Positions 21,140-31,587 of a DNA stretch of 64,000 bases are shown in pieces. Origin of the DNA: Papaver somniferum (Eukaryota > Streptophyta > Magnoliopsida > Ranunculales > Papaveraceae); assembly GCF_003573695.1 (NCBI RefSeq), contig NC_039361.1:101248279-101312278 (forward strand), written 5' to 3'. A program made the position numbers and the translations under genes. The first letter of the stretch is position 1, and each line of letters opens with the position of its first letter. The notes under the pieces are model-generated. The model was not told where the DNA came from and did no database searches. It saw nothing but the letters and a program-made list of their open reading frames with translations.

Positions 21140-21251
21140 CACATTGGCTACAGCAACCAAGGAAACTTTGACTTCGAAACTCGTCAGTATGATTTGGAGC
21201 GTCTGTTCTCTAAGTATGGAGAAGTCGAGCATGTTTACATCAAATCTGGGA
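21140..21251 (+). pseudogene. Captured first exon of an RS31-type SR splicing factor
   Basis: The plus frame reads GNFDFETR then [15 protein letters not shown], and IKSG. This matches the start of the first RRM of plant RS31/RS40-type SR proteins, where a G-N-F-x-Y-[ED]-[TA]-R RNP2-like strand is followed by DLERLF-x-KYG and MK-[SA]-G. In plant genes an intron commonly follows the K-x-G codons; here unrelated sequence follows and the frame ends at TAG after about 17 more codons. It lies in the gypsy internal region about 330 bp after the PBS. The expected Met before the RRM is not visible. A fragment only. Confidence 0.65.
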
Positions 21252-21526
21252 TTACAGCTGAGCTCCTTCCTGGTCTCACCAACATGTTTATAAGAGAATG
21301 GTCGTAGATGGATTGGACGTGCTATGACAACTATGCACTGTTCATAGACGGAATTGTTGAATCAAACATGCGATGTTTACTTCTCCTACTCTACATAAGG
21401 CCGATCTGTCAAATCAACCACGCCTTCTCCTTCTCTACATAGCAACAGGCTTCAGAAGCATTCAGCTCGTACCAGCAACTTGCACAACACATGCGAAAGA
21501 GATAATCCATACGTTTCTGTCCTTAA

Positions 21527-21944
21527 GAGCAAGTCTTATGGTGGAATCCAAACTATTCCAACTGTGGAAAAACCATGGAATGTCAAGTCTAGTGGCTTCC
21601 AAGTTGGGGTCTTCCACACAAAATCCAAGCAAGGTTCCACGATTTCGTGGAAGGGTTCGTGGAATCCATCTGAACGCCAATAAGAATAGCGTTAAACGCA
21701 ATTAAGAATTGAGCTAAAAAAACGCAATTAAAAATTGCGTTTTTTTTTTATCCGTAGATTTAAAATGAGTTGTTGAAATCTAACGGCTGAAAAGATAGCT
21801 TCATTCTTAATTTCCTTTTTTTAGCTCCATTAAGAATAATGTTTCTACTATTCCACCATTACACTTGCGCTTCCATCCACAATTCCAAGTGCTGAGATGG
21901 CGTGGAAGATGGAAGATGGATGAATTCCACCATAAGACTTGTTC
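21527..21944. mobile_element. Tourist-like MITE, copy 1
   Basis: 418 bp with imperfect terminal inverted repeats starting GAGCAAGTCTTATGGTGGAA at the left and the reverse complement of GAACAAGTCTTATGGTGGAA at the right, flanked by TAA on both sides (21,524-21,526 and 21,945-21,947). TIRs and a 3-bp TWA target site fit PIF/Harbinger. The interior includes an AAAACGCAATT inverted pair near 21,715. A plus frame of about 110 codons here is an artefact of the MITE. Confidence 0.85.
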
Positions 21945-21947
21945 TAA

Positions 21948-22603
21948 ATCGCTTTAAATTAATTTTTAATTTAATTCCCTGAATTAAAGCATATGTTTCT
22001 ATCCTTAAATCTCTCTAAACTATCTTTAATTTAATTCCCTGAAGTAAAGCATATGTTTCTATCATTAGTGAAATCCATAAAACTTCATGATGTAACGTCC
22101 GCATGCTGCTTATCATTATTGAGTGCATGTTATTTCGCATAAGCAGTCCGGTTGTGCCAAGCATTCATTCATGTAGTCTTAATAAACTAAAAGCTTTTCC
22201 TATGGGTTTGGAAGTTTGTAGTACGAAAATAGGAACGGAGAAGTTAATGACTTAATTGTCTGCCTTTGATCCCCCTTCTTTGCAAATGTGTCGCCAAGCA
22301 TCCATGAGTACCAACAGATGGTGGTCGTCCCAGCTGTAATTTAATGTTCTTTACAGCTCCTAACTTGCAACTGAAAATCACAGGAACTTTAAGAGCCATG
22401 TGATGGAGCTCGATTGAAAATATCAGATTTGCTGAAGCGGATATTGATGCTAACTCCGAGGTTGCACCAACAAACTCAATGTACTAGATGTTTTCCTATG
22501 CGGAAGAACGAATGCGTTTATATGTAAAGAGAGTCTAGCCGCAGGTGATTCTCATGTGTCAATTATTAGCGAGGGATATTCTGACCTGCTCACATGCTCT
22601 TTT
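21948..22603. other. Gypsy internal sequence, nothing recognised
   Basis: AT-rich; a 30-bp near-duplicate (TTAATTTAATTCCCTGAA-TAAAGCATATG) occurs at about 21,966 and 22,026. No coding signal. Confidence 0.45.
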
Positions 22604-22692
22604 CTTTCGTCTCTCTGCTCCACGGCTAAACTGGTTTGCGCGTCTTGTTTCTTCTATCTATATATTTTGATTGTGCGCGGCGATCATATATT
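22604..22692. repeat. About 89-bp direct repeat flanking the TRIM, left copy
   Basis: Starts CTTTCGTCTCTCTGCTCC and runs to CGGCGATCATATA. The right copy starts at 25,058, immediately after the TRIM end, with a few substitutions and a 26-bp internal tandem duplication. Far longer than a normal target-site duplication. Confidence 0.85.
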
Positions 22693-22809
22693 TTGTTGAG
22701 ATTATTAGTCCCACATTGTATGGGTAATTAAGATCCTGCGGTTTATAATGTCTTAGAGCCTCTCCACTCATTGCCAATTGGTTTTGAGTTGGATCCCCGT
22801 ATTCTAACA

Positions 22810-22821
22810 TGGTATCAGAGC
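22810..22821 (+). other. TRIM primer-binding site
   Basis: TGGTATCAGAGC, a perfect match to the initiator-methionine tRNA complement used by plant retrotransposons, abutting the LTR end ...CTAACA. Confidence 0.85.
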
Positions 22822-23339
22822 AGGCTATTTGCGACGAGTCATTGACCGCGCCTTTACTCCGCGTCACCCGATTTATTGTCCACGTGTTAGATCCTACGAG
22901 GCTACACGTGAGGGGGCGTGTTGAGATTATTAGTCCCACATTGTATGGACAATTAAGATCCTGCGGTTTATAATCTCTTAGAGCAACCACAGTCATGAGA
23001 CGGACCAAATACCAAAAGCCAGACTAAAAACCAAAAATTTTTGGTATTTTGGGTGACCCAAGCGCAGTGGGATAACACCAAATTTGGTGAAGCGTAACTT
23101 ACACTAACGCCCGATGCCAGACGTAACTTATACTCACGTCTGTTGATGAAGCGGATTTTTATTATGCGTTTGAATGAAACGGAGGTATAATGCCCGCTTG
23201 ATTGAGGCGCAAGTATAACTAACGCCGGATATGGGACGGCGATGGAAAGTGCGTCTACTGGGACGGAGATGAAAAGTGCGTATCACTCGTACGGAGATAT
23301 AAAGTGCGTATGTTTCGGGCGTTAATGGATTATGCGTAT

Positions 23340-23620
23340 GTTTCGGGCGTTAATGGATTATGCGTCTGGGTGAGACGTTTATAGAAGAAGCGTCTGAGTG
23401 GAGCGTGCATTTAAGAAGCGTCTGGTTGGGGCGTTTAAAGAAGGAGCGTCTGAGTGGGACGTTTGTAATACCTGCGTCTATGTGGGACGTTTGTAATACG
23501 TTCGTGTGAGAGGGACGGTTGTAATACGAGCGTCTGAGTGGGACGTCTGTAATACATGCGTCTGAATCAAGCGTTTGTAATACGTGCGTCTGAGTGAGGC
23601 GTGCACGGAAAATCCGTCTG
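23340..23620. repeat. 28-bp minisatellite, left arm of fold-back element
   Basis: Units such as GCGTCTGAGTGGGACGTTTG followed by TAATAC repeat about nine times at a 28-bp spacing, with drift. CpG-containing ACGY/GCGT edges recur in every unit. Confidence 0.8.
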
Positions 23621-24344
23621 GATATAGACGTGATTATCTCTTCTTCTCCTCCTCCTTTTACATAAACAGTTTTTACAGAAGAAAAAAAAAAGACGAAAAC
23701 AGACGAAAAATCTAGGGCAAAACCTAAATCGAATGTGACGGAAATTTGATTGGGTGCGGGGAAACGAGTTCTTGCGAAAGAAACGAGTAATCTTATTCGT
23801 TAATTGGGTGCGGGGAAATTTGATTGAAGATTAAAGGTATGATTTGTTTTTGGGTAATTTATTTTTGGTTGGATTGAAGATTAAAGGTATGATTAATTAG
23901 GCTGTTTTTGGGTGGAATGAGTGGATTGCATGTTGATTTCATTAAGCATAACCGTGTTTGTTTGATTTCATTAACCATATAACATGAGGTTACTGTTACT
24001 GTTCTTTGTTTGATTATGTTTGATTATGTATAGAATGATTTGAGTGATAGAATATGAATAATTTGTTTGTTTGATTATGTATGAATAATTTTACTGATAG
24101 AATACAAAGGGGAGATACAAAATGTTGTTGTTGATCTTCACTGATAGAATAATTTTACTGATAGACTAAGTTCACTGAAATCCATTAAACATGAATTGTT
24201 GTTGCTCACAAAGGGGAGATACAAAATGTTAAACAGTTGTATGATAAAGACGGTGTCTAGATTTTTTCTGTAAATTTTTTTGATCTTCTATCAAACGGTC
24301 GGAAAATCAGAAAACCAAAATCAGAATTCCAAAATATAACCGTT

Positions 24345-24660
24345 GGCGCACGTAATACATGCGCCTGGTAACAGACGCTCGTAATACATGCGCTCCGAAC
24401 AAACGCTCATAATACGAGCGTCCGTCCCAGACGCTCGTAAAACATGCGCCCACTCCAGACGGTCCTAATATATGCGCCCATCCCAGACGCTTCTAAAACA
24501 TGCGCCCACTCCAGACGGTCGTAATATATGCGCCTCACTCATACGCCCATAAAACATGCGTCTCACGCAGACGTTAATAATACGTCCGTCTCCCGCATAC
24601 GGTCATAATACATGCGCCCGGACCAGGCGCTTTTAGTAACTGCGTCCAAACCAGGCGTTT
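24345..24660. repeat. 28-bp minisatellite, right arm (inverted)
   Basis: About eleven units of GCGCCCACTCCAGACGGTCC followed by TAATATAT at a 28-bp spacing. Reverse-complemented, they resemble the left-arm units (for example AGACGCTCGTAATACA against AGACGCTCGTATTACA), so the arms can pair over several hundred bases. Confidence 0.8.
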
Positions 24661-25057
24661 TTAATAACTGCGTCTGCTATGGGGCGTAGGTTTTATCTAC
24701 GTATGGCCCGGCGGTGTTTATAATAACGCCTAACTCAAACGCTGTATATACATCCGCCCCATTATCATACATTATTTATACGTACGCCCGATGTGGAGCG
24801 TCCACTATACTTCCGTCTGAAATCATACGCCCACTATACTTCCGTCCCACTATTAATCATTTTAGTCTGGGTTGGCGACCACATTTGGTCGCAAACCCTA
24901 ATTAACTGGACTAAATATGGTTTTAGTCAGTACCACTGCGGCTGAATTTGGGACCAAATTTGGGTATAGTCCCCAAATTTGGTCATGACTGTGGTTGCTC
25001 TTAGAGCCTCTCCATTCATTGCCAATTAGTTTTGAGTTGGATGCCCGTATTCTAACA

Positions 25058-25170
25058 CTTTCGTCTCTCTGCTCCACGGCTAAACAGGTTTGCACGTCTT
25101 GTTTCTTCTATCTATATATTTTGATTGTGCCTTCTATCTATATATTTTGATTGTGCGCGGCGATCATATA
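25058..25170. repeat. Direct repeat flanking the TRIM, right copy
   Basis: Repeats 22,604-22,692 immediately after the TRIM. It contains an extra tandem copy of CTTCTATCTATATATTTTGA (25,107 and 25,132). Confidence 0.85.
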
Positions 25171-26240
25171 TATAGTCAGGTTCATGGATCTAATTACACT
25201 AGCTGTTTAGAAAATGGCTATATATGTTCTCACTTCTGTCAAGTATGTGTATACAGAGCCACACTCAGCTTTAACAGTACTTCTTTAAAATTAACAAAGA
25301 GCTATTGAACGTTTTACAATGGCCGCATATATAACTGCTACTTGTAGCCATGCATGAAACTCTAGCAACCTGGATATCGTCCTTCTCCAGTTCAATAATT
25401 AGATTTTGGTCAATTTTGTAATTTTTGTATTTAGTTTGACTAAAACTGCTATTTACGATATGGGACCTGAGATTTCATTGAGAAACAGGTTACGCCAAGA
25501 GGTCGATACCATCTTTTCTATACATCACCGACGGTTGCTTGTCATGGTAATAAAGGCGCACTTTCTGCACCAGCCAGCTATATCGTATGGAAACAATTCA
25601 CCACAATCCAGAGCATTTTTCGGTCCAACTCACACATGGTCGCTGGTGTTGGCGTTCAGAAAAGACGAGCAAGAGTGCACATGTTCATGATTACATCCAA
25701 ACACGAGTAGGCAGATCCGCTGCCACAATCAGACTCAAGGACGTAAACACGCCGGATCCAAGGTCATCTCCTTGAGAGAGCCACTCAGAAGCCAGTCATA
25801 TGGATCATCCTGGTGGGTAAACTGTAATCACAGTACTACTACCACTGTGAGTCCATTCCATTAAATCACATTGCTTTTATTGTGTGAACTGCATTTTACG
25901 CTTTACAAAAAAAAGAAAGAAAATGTTGTATATGTTCACATTTAAGTAACCTACAAGGCGTCCCTGGGCATAACCTGGACGTAATCAGCTATTACAGGAG
26001 TTAGTGCAACATTATTTGCTTTTATCCTTGCAGGGCATAGCTTAAATTGCCAGGGATAATTTTCTATCTTTAGTTCCCTGGTTATATCGTTTAACAGATC
26101 TTCTACCATATTCCTATATTATGTGATTGGGATACTAACAATTCTTGTGGAATTTAAAAAGCTAACCAGTGCAGATGAAATTTAGCTCCAATCATACTCA
26201 AAAAAAAATATTGGTTCCCAAGACTAATTCAAACAAATAC
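25171..26240. other. Gypsy internal sequence, nothing recognised
   Basis: No long conserved frame and no repeat family recognised. Plus frames at 25,406-25,690 have no domain and are probably chance. Confidence 0.4.
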
Positions 26241-26244
26241 TGCT

Positions 26245-26350
26245 AGAACAGTAGCGACAGTTCGAGTCCTACGCGAGTTCTGGCAGCAAGGTTAAAGCAT
26301 TTCTACACGAGCTGGGAACAGTAGCGACAGTTTGAGTCCTATGCGAGTTT
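26245..26350. repeat. Interspersed 37-bp repeat, two copies
   Basis: GAACAGTAGCGACAGTTYGA followed by GTCCTAYGCGAGTT occurs at about 26,249 and 26,308. CGCGAG/GCGCGAAT motifs recur to 26,690. Confidence 0.6.
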
Positions 26351-26712
26351 TAGCAGTTGAATTAGTCTTCCCACTGATATTAAGAGTTGTAGCGACCCTA
26401 GTCCTACTCAAGCTCTATCAATTTTGCGCGAATCTTGAATGGTGGGATTGGCCCCTGCGCGAATTCAAGGTAGTAGAAAATTCAAAATTCAATTCATGTA
26501 CGAGCGAGATGCAGCAAGGAGGTGCACCTTACGCGAGCATTAAGCAGCATAAATATCATATATAACGAAATAAACATCATATATAACGTATCACCCTTGC
26601 GCGAATTAGTCTTCCCACTCACAACTTGTTGGGCGCGAGTTGTGTATCACCTCAACTCCGGTAACCACCGCTTAGGGGCGAGATATGTAACAAAATAAAT
26701 ATCATATATAAC

Positions 26713-26995
26713 GTTCGTGGAAGTTGTGTTGATTTTTAATCAACAACTTGATCGATATCATAGTTCGTGTAAGCTTTTATAGCTAAGTTCGTGGAAGTTG
26801 TGGTGATTTTTAATCCACAACTTGATCGAGATCCAAGTTCGTTAAGCTTCTATAGCTAGGTTCGTGATGCTGTGTTGACTAGCGTCCACAACAAGATCGA
26901 GAAGTTCGTTAAGCTTTTGTAGCTAGGTTCGTGCTGTTGTGTCGACTTGCGTCCACAACAAGATCGAGAAGGTCGTTAAGCTTTTATAGCTTTTC
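26713..26995. repeat. About 70-75-bp tandem repeat with hairpin cores, 4 copies
   Basis: Each unit has GTTCGTG, an inverted pair (for example GTTGTGTTGATT/AATCAACAAC, later TCGACTTGCGTCCACAACAAG), GATCGAGA, and AAGCTTTTATAGCTA. Units one and two keep a near-perfect stem; units three and four are shorter. Confidence 0.8.
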
Positions 26996-26999
26996 TGTC

Positions 27000-27720
27000 C
27001 ACATGATCGAGTTCGATTGCTGTTAGAGAGATCCTCCAGCAACTTTATTCATCCATTTCAGAATTCTGAGGGGCTTTTGAGTATATATGGGATGTGTCTA
27101 CCCTCAACACTGAACTTATTATACCCTCACGATGCAACCGAACTAATCATTTATGCAACATGATAGTCAATTATTGCGTCGTTTAACAGAATTTATCATA
27201 CTACAGTGACCACTCATGAAGAAGAAAAATTACTAGCATAAACAAGTACTTGCGTTCGAATTTACTTGTATATGCTAGTGGGGGCGAATATGCTACTACA
27301 GGCAACTTATTTTATGCATACCAATATCAAAACAAATCGGTCAGTATATGGAGAGATGGAGATTTTCCGTCATCTGCCTTGTTATCTCAATCCTCTTCAA
27401 AGTCTTTAAAGTTATGGTTTCTCAAGACAACTAGCGAAGTAGTTATGAAGAAATATAAAGACATTCATACAGTTTCAGTGAAAGCTACCAGTTGTCAGCT
27501 TAGAATGTTTTTATACAAAAAGAGGGATCACGTACTCTGTCACACTATCTTCACCTAATAGACAAAAGAGTGTTCGCACCAAAAACACTATTAGATACCC
27601 CGGCCGGAACTCTGCTGGTGAGTTCAAAAAAGACTCAGCTTGACGAAAATGAAAATTGCTGCAAATGGTGAATAAGCAGAGGTGAGAGCGCCCCTACCGA
27701 ATTTTGAAGCCGGGAGCAAG
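27000..27720. other. Gypsy internal sequence, no supported gene
   Basis: A 102-codon plus frame (27,250-27,558) exists but matches nothing I know. It has no neighbouring evidence and lies next to the antisense gene end. Confidence 0.35.
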
Positions 27721-29901
27721 TCAGTACTCCCATGAATCTGGAAGTACATCTTCAATATCTTCCAAGTATAATTGCAGCTGCAATTCACGGGATTTGGAGT
27801 TAGCTAATTCCTGGCGCGCTCCAGCCAACTCTTCGGTCAGCACCCTTATAGCGGCAGACAACTCAGTATTTTTACTCTCCAACCGCGTGATTTCTTGCCT
27901 CGCATCAGCATCAACACCACTCGCCAAAGACCGTTGGTGATGAGCCTCTTTTAGTTGATTTACAGAGTTCATAAACTACAAGGTTCCAGTGCCCATTTAT
28001 TAATACGTCTCCTTCTGGCATTTATATCAAGTATATCGAAGCTAAGCTGATCAAATCTACAAGTTACTATTTAACAGAATACACAAGTATCAATTTGACC
28101 TTACCTGAGTATAATATTCCGTCACGGCATTCTGCAAAGATTCGTAGTCGGGCTCTTTTACTGGTAGGGCAGGAGTTCGAGAAGAAGATGGACAGTTTCC
28201 ACCATCAACATCAGGTACTGAAATTGAAGGAGACTGACACACCATTCCATCGTCAACATCAGGTACCGGGATTGAAGGAGGTCGACGCACTCTGGAACTC
28301 TCATTAGCCAATGTTGGGTCGGTTGACCCACTACCCAGCAGACCATGATCAGTAAGTACATGTAAATTGAACGAAGATCCAATCGGAAGGGTTGATTGGA
28401 TAACCTTTTCTCCGTTATCCAAAGTTGGCTCCTTGAAACCTGAATCACATGTGGAGGAATGTTCACTCAGAAAGATGGACTTCGTTCCTTTATTTTAGAG
28501 AGCAATCTATAATTAATAAAGAAAAGGGCTAGGAGGACCACCTGATGAAATGTCTTCAGAACTTTCGTTTTCAAATCCAGGATCATCATTACTAGAACCA
28601 GAATTCGTGCTTTCTCTATTTCCAGCGAGTCCAGGGACAAATGCACCAGTCGAGGCACATACGCTTTCTTCTACGAAATTGTAATTTTTGTGAAACAAAC
28701 GTTAACACATACCTTCTCCGACATGGCATCAGGGATCTAAGTAACATTGCTGCTCAGGAGTCCTGCATCTCTGTTCACGCAGTGAGGACGGTAATCCTGA
28801 TGAGTCTTTCGAATTCTCCTCAACCCCCTTACATCATTTGTTCTAGGGGTTGAAATCTGAGCTTCATTTCTACCCACCGTGGGACAGTTACGCTTTCTAG
28901 GAATTCTTGGAAAGCCAGAAGATGATGAAAATGAAGAACGGCGTTTCTTAGAGTTGGCTCGTTCTTGGGCAGATGGTCCTGAACTGGGAGGAGCAGGATA
29001 TTGAGCGACGGGAACGGCAGGAATGGCAGTAGATATATGACCAAAGGTATTTTCCCTGTGAAATGTCAACTGAACAATGGAGTCTGGATATGAAACATTG
29101 AATAAATCACCGGGAAGGTCGAAGAGTTTCCGGATTCGCTCGTCACTTTCAAAATCAGGTGGCACACGAGTGACACGAGCAGATTTCCGCAGCTGGATTA
29201 CTGCCCAGTAGTTGACAAGATAAAAATTTGAGCAACGCATTACAAATCAGGATAAGCAAATAACAAAGTAAGACACCAACTTACATGAGGAAGAAGCTAA
29301 TTTATGAGGGATTCCAAGTTGATAACCATTCTGCCAGTTGCGAAACTTGAAGCATGGGGATTCCCCATGTTTGTAACTGCCTGGAAAGTCATTTAGCCGA
29401 CGTTCGTTGTCTACCTAGGTGCATATGAGGCATATCCCAGCTCCCCTGCCCCAATCACGAGGTGTAGGGGAAATAGTTCGATGAACATCGCTTGGTAGGA
29501 GGTGACGACAGAACACGCGAGCGATAGTTAACAGACGCCGAATAGATATTATGATGGACGGATGCAGTAGTTGCAAAGAAATTCCCACCAGTAAGAATCT
29601 CACACATTTTCGCATCAATGGGCATCAGCAGACCATATTCTAGCTGATAGAAGCTAGCAACCACCTCATCGTTCTCCGCCGGATGTTGCAAACTAGTGTG
29701 CATACTTATCTCAACCGAACTTGGGATGTTGAATCGATTCCTAACTTCTTCAATCTTAAGGCTAATTTCTTCAGACTTTAAGGATTTAAATGAGCCAGCA
29801 AGAAAACAAGTTGGCATCACTCCTTTAGTAATCCATCTTCGTGGTGGATAATCAAGCGTGTCATCCTCATCTTCAGAAGACGGGAATGGGTTGCTCGCCA
29901 T
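27721..29901 (-). pseudogene. Antisense multi-exon ORF of the gypsy element (Transposase_28-like)
   Basis: On the minus strand an ATG at 29,901 opens an acidic N-terminus (SSEDEDDTLDYPPRRW), followed by a domain with ASFYQLEYGLLMPIDAKMCE. A further exon at about 29.39-29.29 kb (KHGESPCFKFRNWQNGYQLG) ends at a GTAAG donor. The next segment (29,240-28,737) includes RKSARVTRVPPDFESDERIR and a basic KKRRSSFSSSS stretch. Later segments are Ser/Pro-rich (28,698-28,090), and the last (27,972-27,721) is a coiled coil of about 80 residues (ITRLESKNTELSAAI). The order globular N-terminus, Ser-rich linker, coiled coil resembles Pfam PF04195 proteins carried antisense in plant gypsy elements. Frameshifts and a TAG near 29,410 suggest decay. 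Role unknown. Confidence 0.5.
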
Positions 29902-30162
29902 CTTGGAAACACAAATAAAAATCAACAGTTGAAGGTCTACCATGTACTACAAGATTCTTTTACTCATAACAATACGAAGCTTAAATCAAGAGTGGGAACA
30001 GTTTCGAATTCTACAGCGCTACAGCAGTAAATCCAATTAGGGATTTGACGCCCAACCAAAAAAAAAAGGGGCAAAATCAAGTTAGGGGTTTCAAATCATT
30101 GAGGATCCTGGAATTAGAAGAGGACATACCTTTGAGGACCAGCAAAATAACCATCCTTTTAA

Positions 30163-30655
30163 GAACAAGTCTTATGGTGGAATCCAAACTATTCCAAGTG
30201 TGAAAAAATCATGAAATGTCAAGTCTAGTGACTTCTAAGTTGGGGTCTTCCACAGAAAATCCAAACAAGGTTCCACGATTTCGTGGAGGGTTCGTAGAAT
30301 CCATCTGAACGCCAATAAGAATAGCGTGTTAAACGCAATTAAGAATTGCATTTTTTTTTTATCCCTAGATTTAAAATGACTTGTTGAAATCTAACGGCTG
30401 AAAAAAAAAGTTACATTCTTAATTGCGTTTTTTTTATCCGTAGATTTAAAATGGGTTGTTGAAATCTAACGGCTGAAAAAAAAAGCTCCATTCTTATTTG
30501 CGTTTTTTTAGCTCCATTCTTAAGCGTTTTTTTAGCTCCATTAAGAATAACGTTTCTACTATTCCATCATTACACTTGCGCTTCCATCCACAGTTCCAAA
30601 TGTTGAGGTGGCGTGGAAGATGGAAGATGGATGAATTCCACCATAAGACTTGCTC
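30163..30655. mobile_element. Tourist-like MITE, copy 2
   Basis: 493 bp, same family as 21,527-21,944: left end GAACAAGTCTTATGGTGGAA, right end the reverse complement of GAGCAAGTCTTATGGTGGAA, and TAA on both sides (30,160-30,162 and 30,656-30,658). Longer than copy 1 through an internal duplication of the TTAAAATG...TCTAACGGCTGAAAAA block. Confidence 0.85.
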
Positions 30656-30658
30656 TAA

Positions 30659-31015
30659 GTGGACACACTCAGATGGATAAGTAAAGAGAAGACCTAAAGA
30701 CAAAACAAGGATGTCTCATCCTGTTAAGAGAAGGATTATATGGAAAAGGAAAAGATTACCCTTGAGTGCTGGTTTGATAGTTTGAAAGTCAAAAACAAAC
30801 ACTAAGACAATGGAAGTTGCATGTGTCCGATAAGTTCAAGGACATCAGTTATATGCCAGACGGAGTAGGTGCGACACCAGAAGGTCAAAATTTCCACCAA
30901 GATCAGCAAAACAATGCTTTATACAGTAGTTTACTTCACATGCTTAATGTTAGTGGGGGCGAAAATTAGGGGTATATTGTGGAGCTTGTTTCCAAATCTC
31001 TGGAGGAGAGCCGCA
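30659..31015. other. Gypsy internal sequence up to the LINE
   Basis: No coding signal. Contains GTTAGTGGGGGCG near 30,950. Confidence 0.4.
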
Positions 31016-31031
31016 TAATATTTCAATAGCT
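31016..31031. repeat. LINE target-site duplication, left copy
   Basis: TAATATTTCAATAGCT, identical to 37,475-37,490. It adjoins the T-run at 31,031-31,041 that marks the poly(A) tail of the minus-strand LINE. Confidence 0.95.
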
Positions 31032-31132
31032 TTTTTTTTTTACTCGGTCAATAAAATAGAATAAAAAAGCAAAAATGTACAGGGATCAGGCTAAGTTAGC
31101 GCTAAGCCAAAAGGCCGCACGCCAAAAAAAAC

Positions 31133-31587
31133 CTAAAAACGATAGTAAACCTCTCCAGGCCATTCAACAGATTGAATAAAACCTGGCCTACCCTCATAAA
31201 ACTCATAATGATCCTCAGCCAACAAACATGCTTGTTTGGCCGAGACATCAGCTGAAAAATTAGCTTCTCTATAGCTATGAATATAGCTAATATTGTTATA
31301 AAAAGCCTTCGCTATTCTCCACTTCTGCATTAGCTGCCATGGCAAGTCGCCTTTTTGAAGAGCAAATAAACAACTCATCGAATCAGATCTGACACTTAGG
31401 TTCTTCACATTCCATCTTTGAGCAACGACAACACCATATATAACCGCACAAACTTCAGCATAGAAGTTAGTCTGCCAGCCCAGACCAACGCACAAACTCC
31501 CAAGACTACCGAGTTAGAATCACGGAAGACAACACCAGAACCAGCCTGCCCCGGGTTACCAAGTGATGCACCATCACAACAGATCAT
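31133..31587 (-). pseudogene. LINE C-terminal RNase H domain
   Basis: Two overlapping minus frames (31,587-31,405 and 31,495-31,133) together cover an RVT_3-type RNase H (PF13456). They contain CCDGASLGNPGQAGSGVVFR (first catalytic Asp), then AEVCAVIYGVV with the Glu, LSVRSDSMSCL with the second Asp, and REANFSADVSAKQA with the late N-x-x-A-D motif. One frameshift separates the first strand from the rest. This domain is typical of one group of plant L1-like LINEs and would degrade RNA of the hybrid during target-primed reverse transcription. Confidence 0.85.

Larger units (their letters stand above)
22981..25000. mobile_element. 2-kb Tourist-like fold-back element with 28-bp arrays
   Basis: Flanked by TTA (22,978-22,980 and 25,001-25,003) with perfect 18-bp terminal inverted repeats GAGCAACCACAGTCATGA. 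The arms (about 23.10-23.64 and 24.34-24.88 kb) are arrays of a 28-bp unit around GCGTCTGAGTGGGACG...TAATAC, and the right arm is the reverse-complement arrangement. The unique middle (23.64-24.34 kb) has an A-rich leader-like stretch and AAAGGTATGA junction-like text, with no long ORF. It is probably a non-autonomous Harbinger-type element mobilised in trans. Confidence 0.8.
22694..25057 (+). mobile_element. TRIM element split by a fold-back transposon
   Basis: Miniature LTR element: 116-bp 5' LTR (22,694-22,809, TGTTGAG...TTCTAACA), PBS TGGTATCAGAGC at 22,810-22,821, about 90 bp of non-coding interior, purine tract AGGGGGCG (22,911-22,918) and a 3' LTR from 22,919. The 3' LTR is broken at a TTA site by a 2,020-bp insertion and resumes at 25,004 up to 25,057. 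Without the insertion the whole element is about 341 bp. No coding capacity, as usual for TRIMs. Confidence 0.85.

Noticed and set aside
21373..21705. 110-codon plus frame and its antisense partner
   Set aside because: It runs from gypsy sequence into the MITE, and both halves are explained by the elements.
27250..27558. 102-codon plus frame
   Set aside because: No domain, no composition bias, no conserved neighbour. Plausible by chance in AT-rich DNA of this length.
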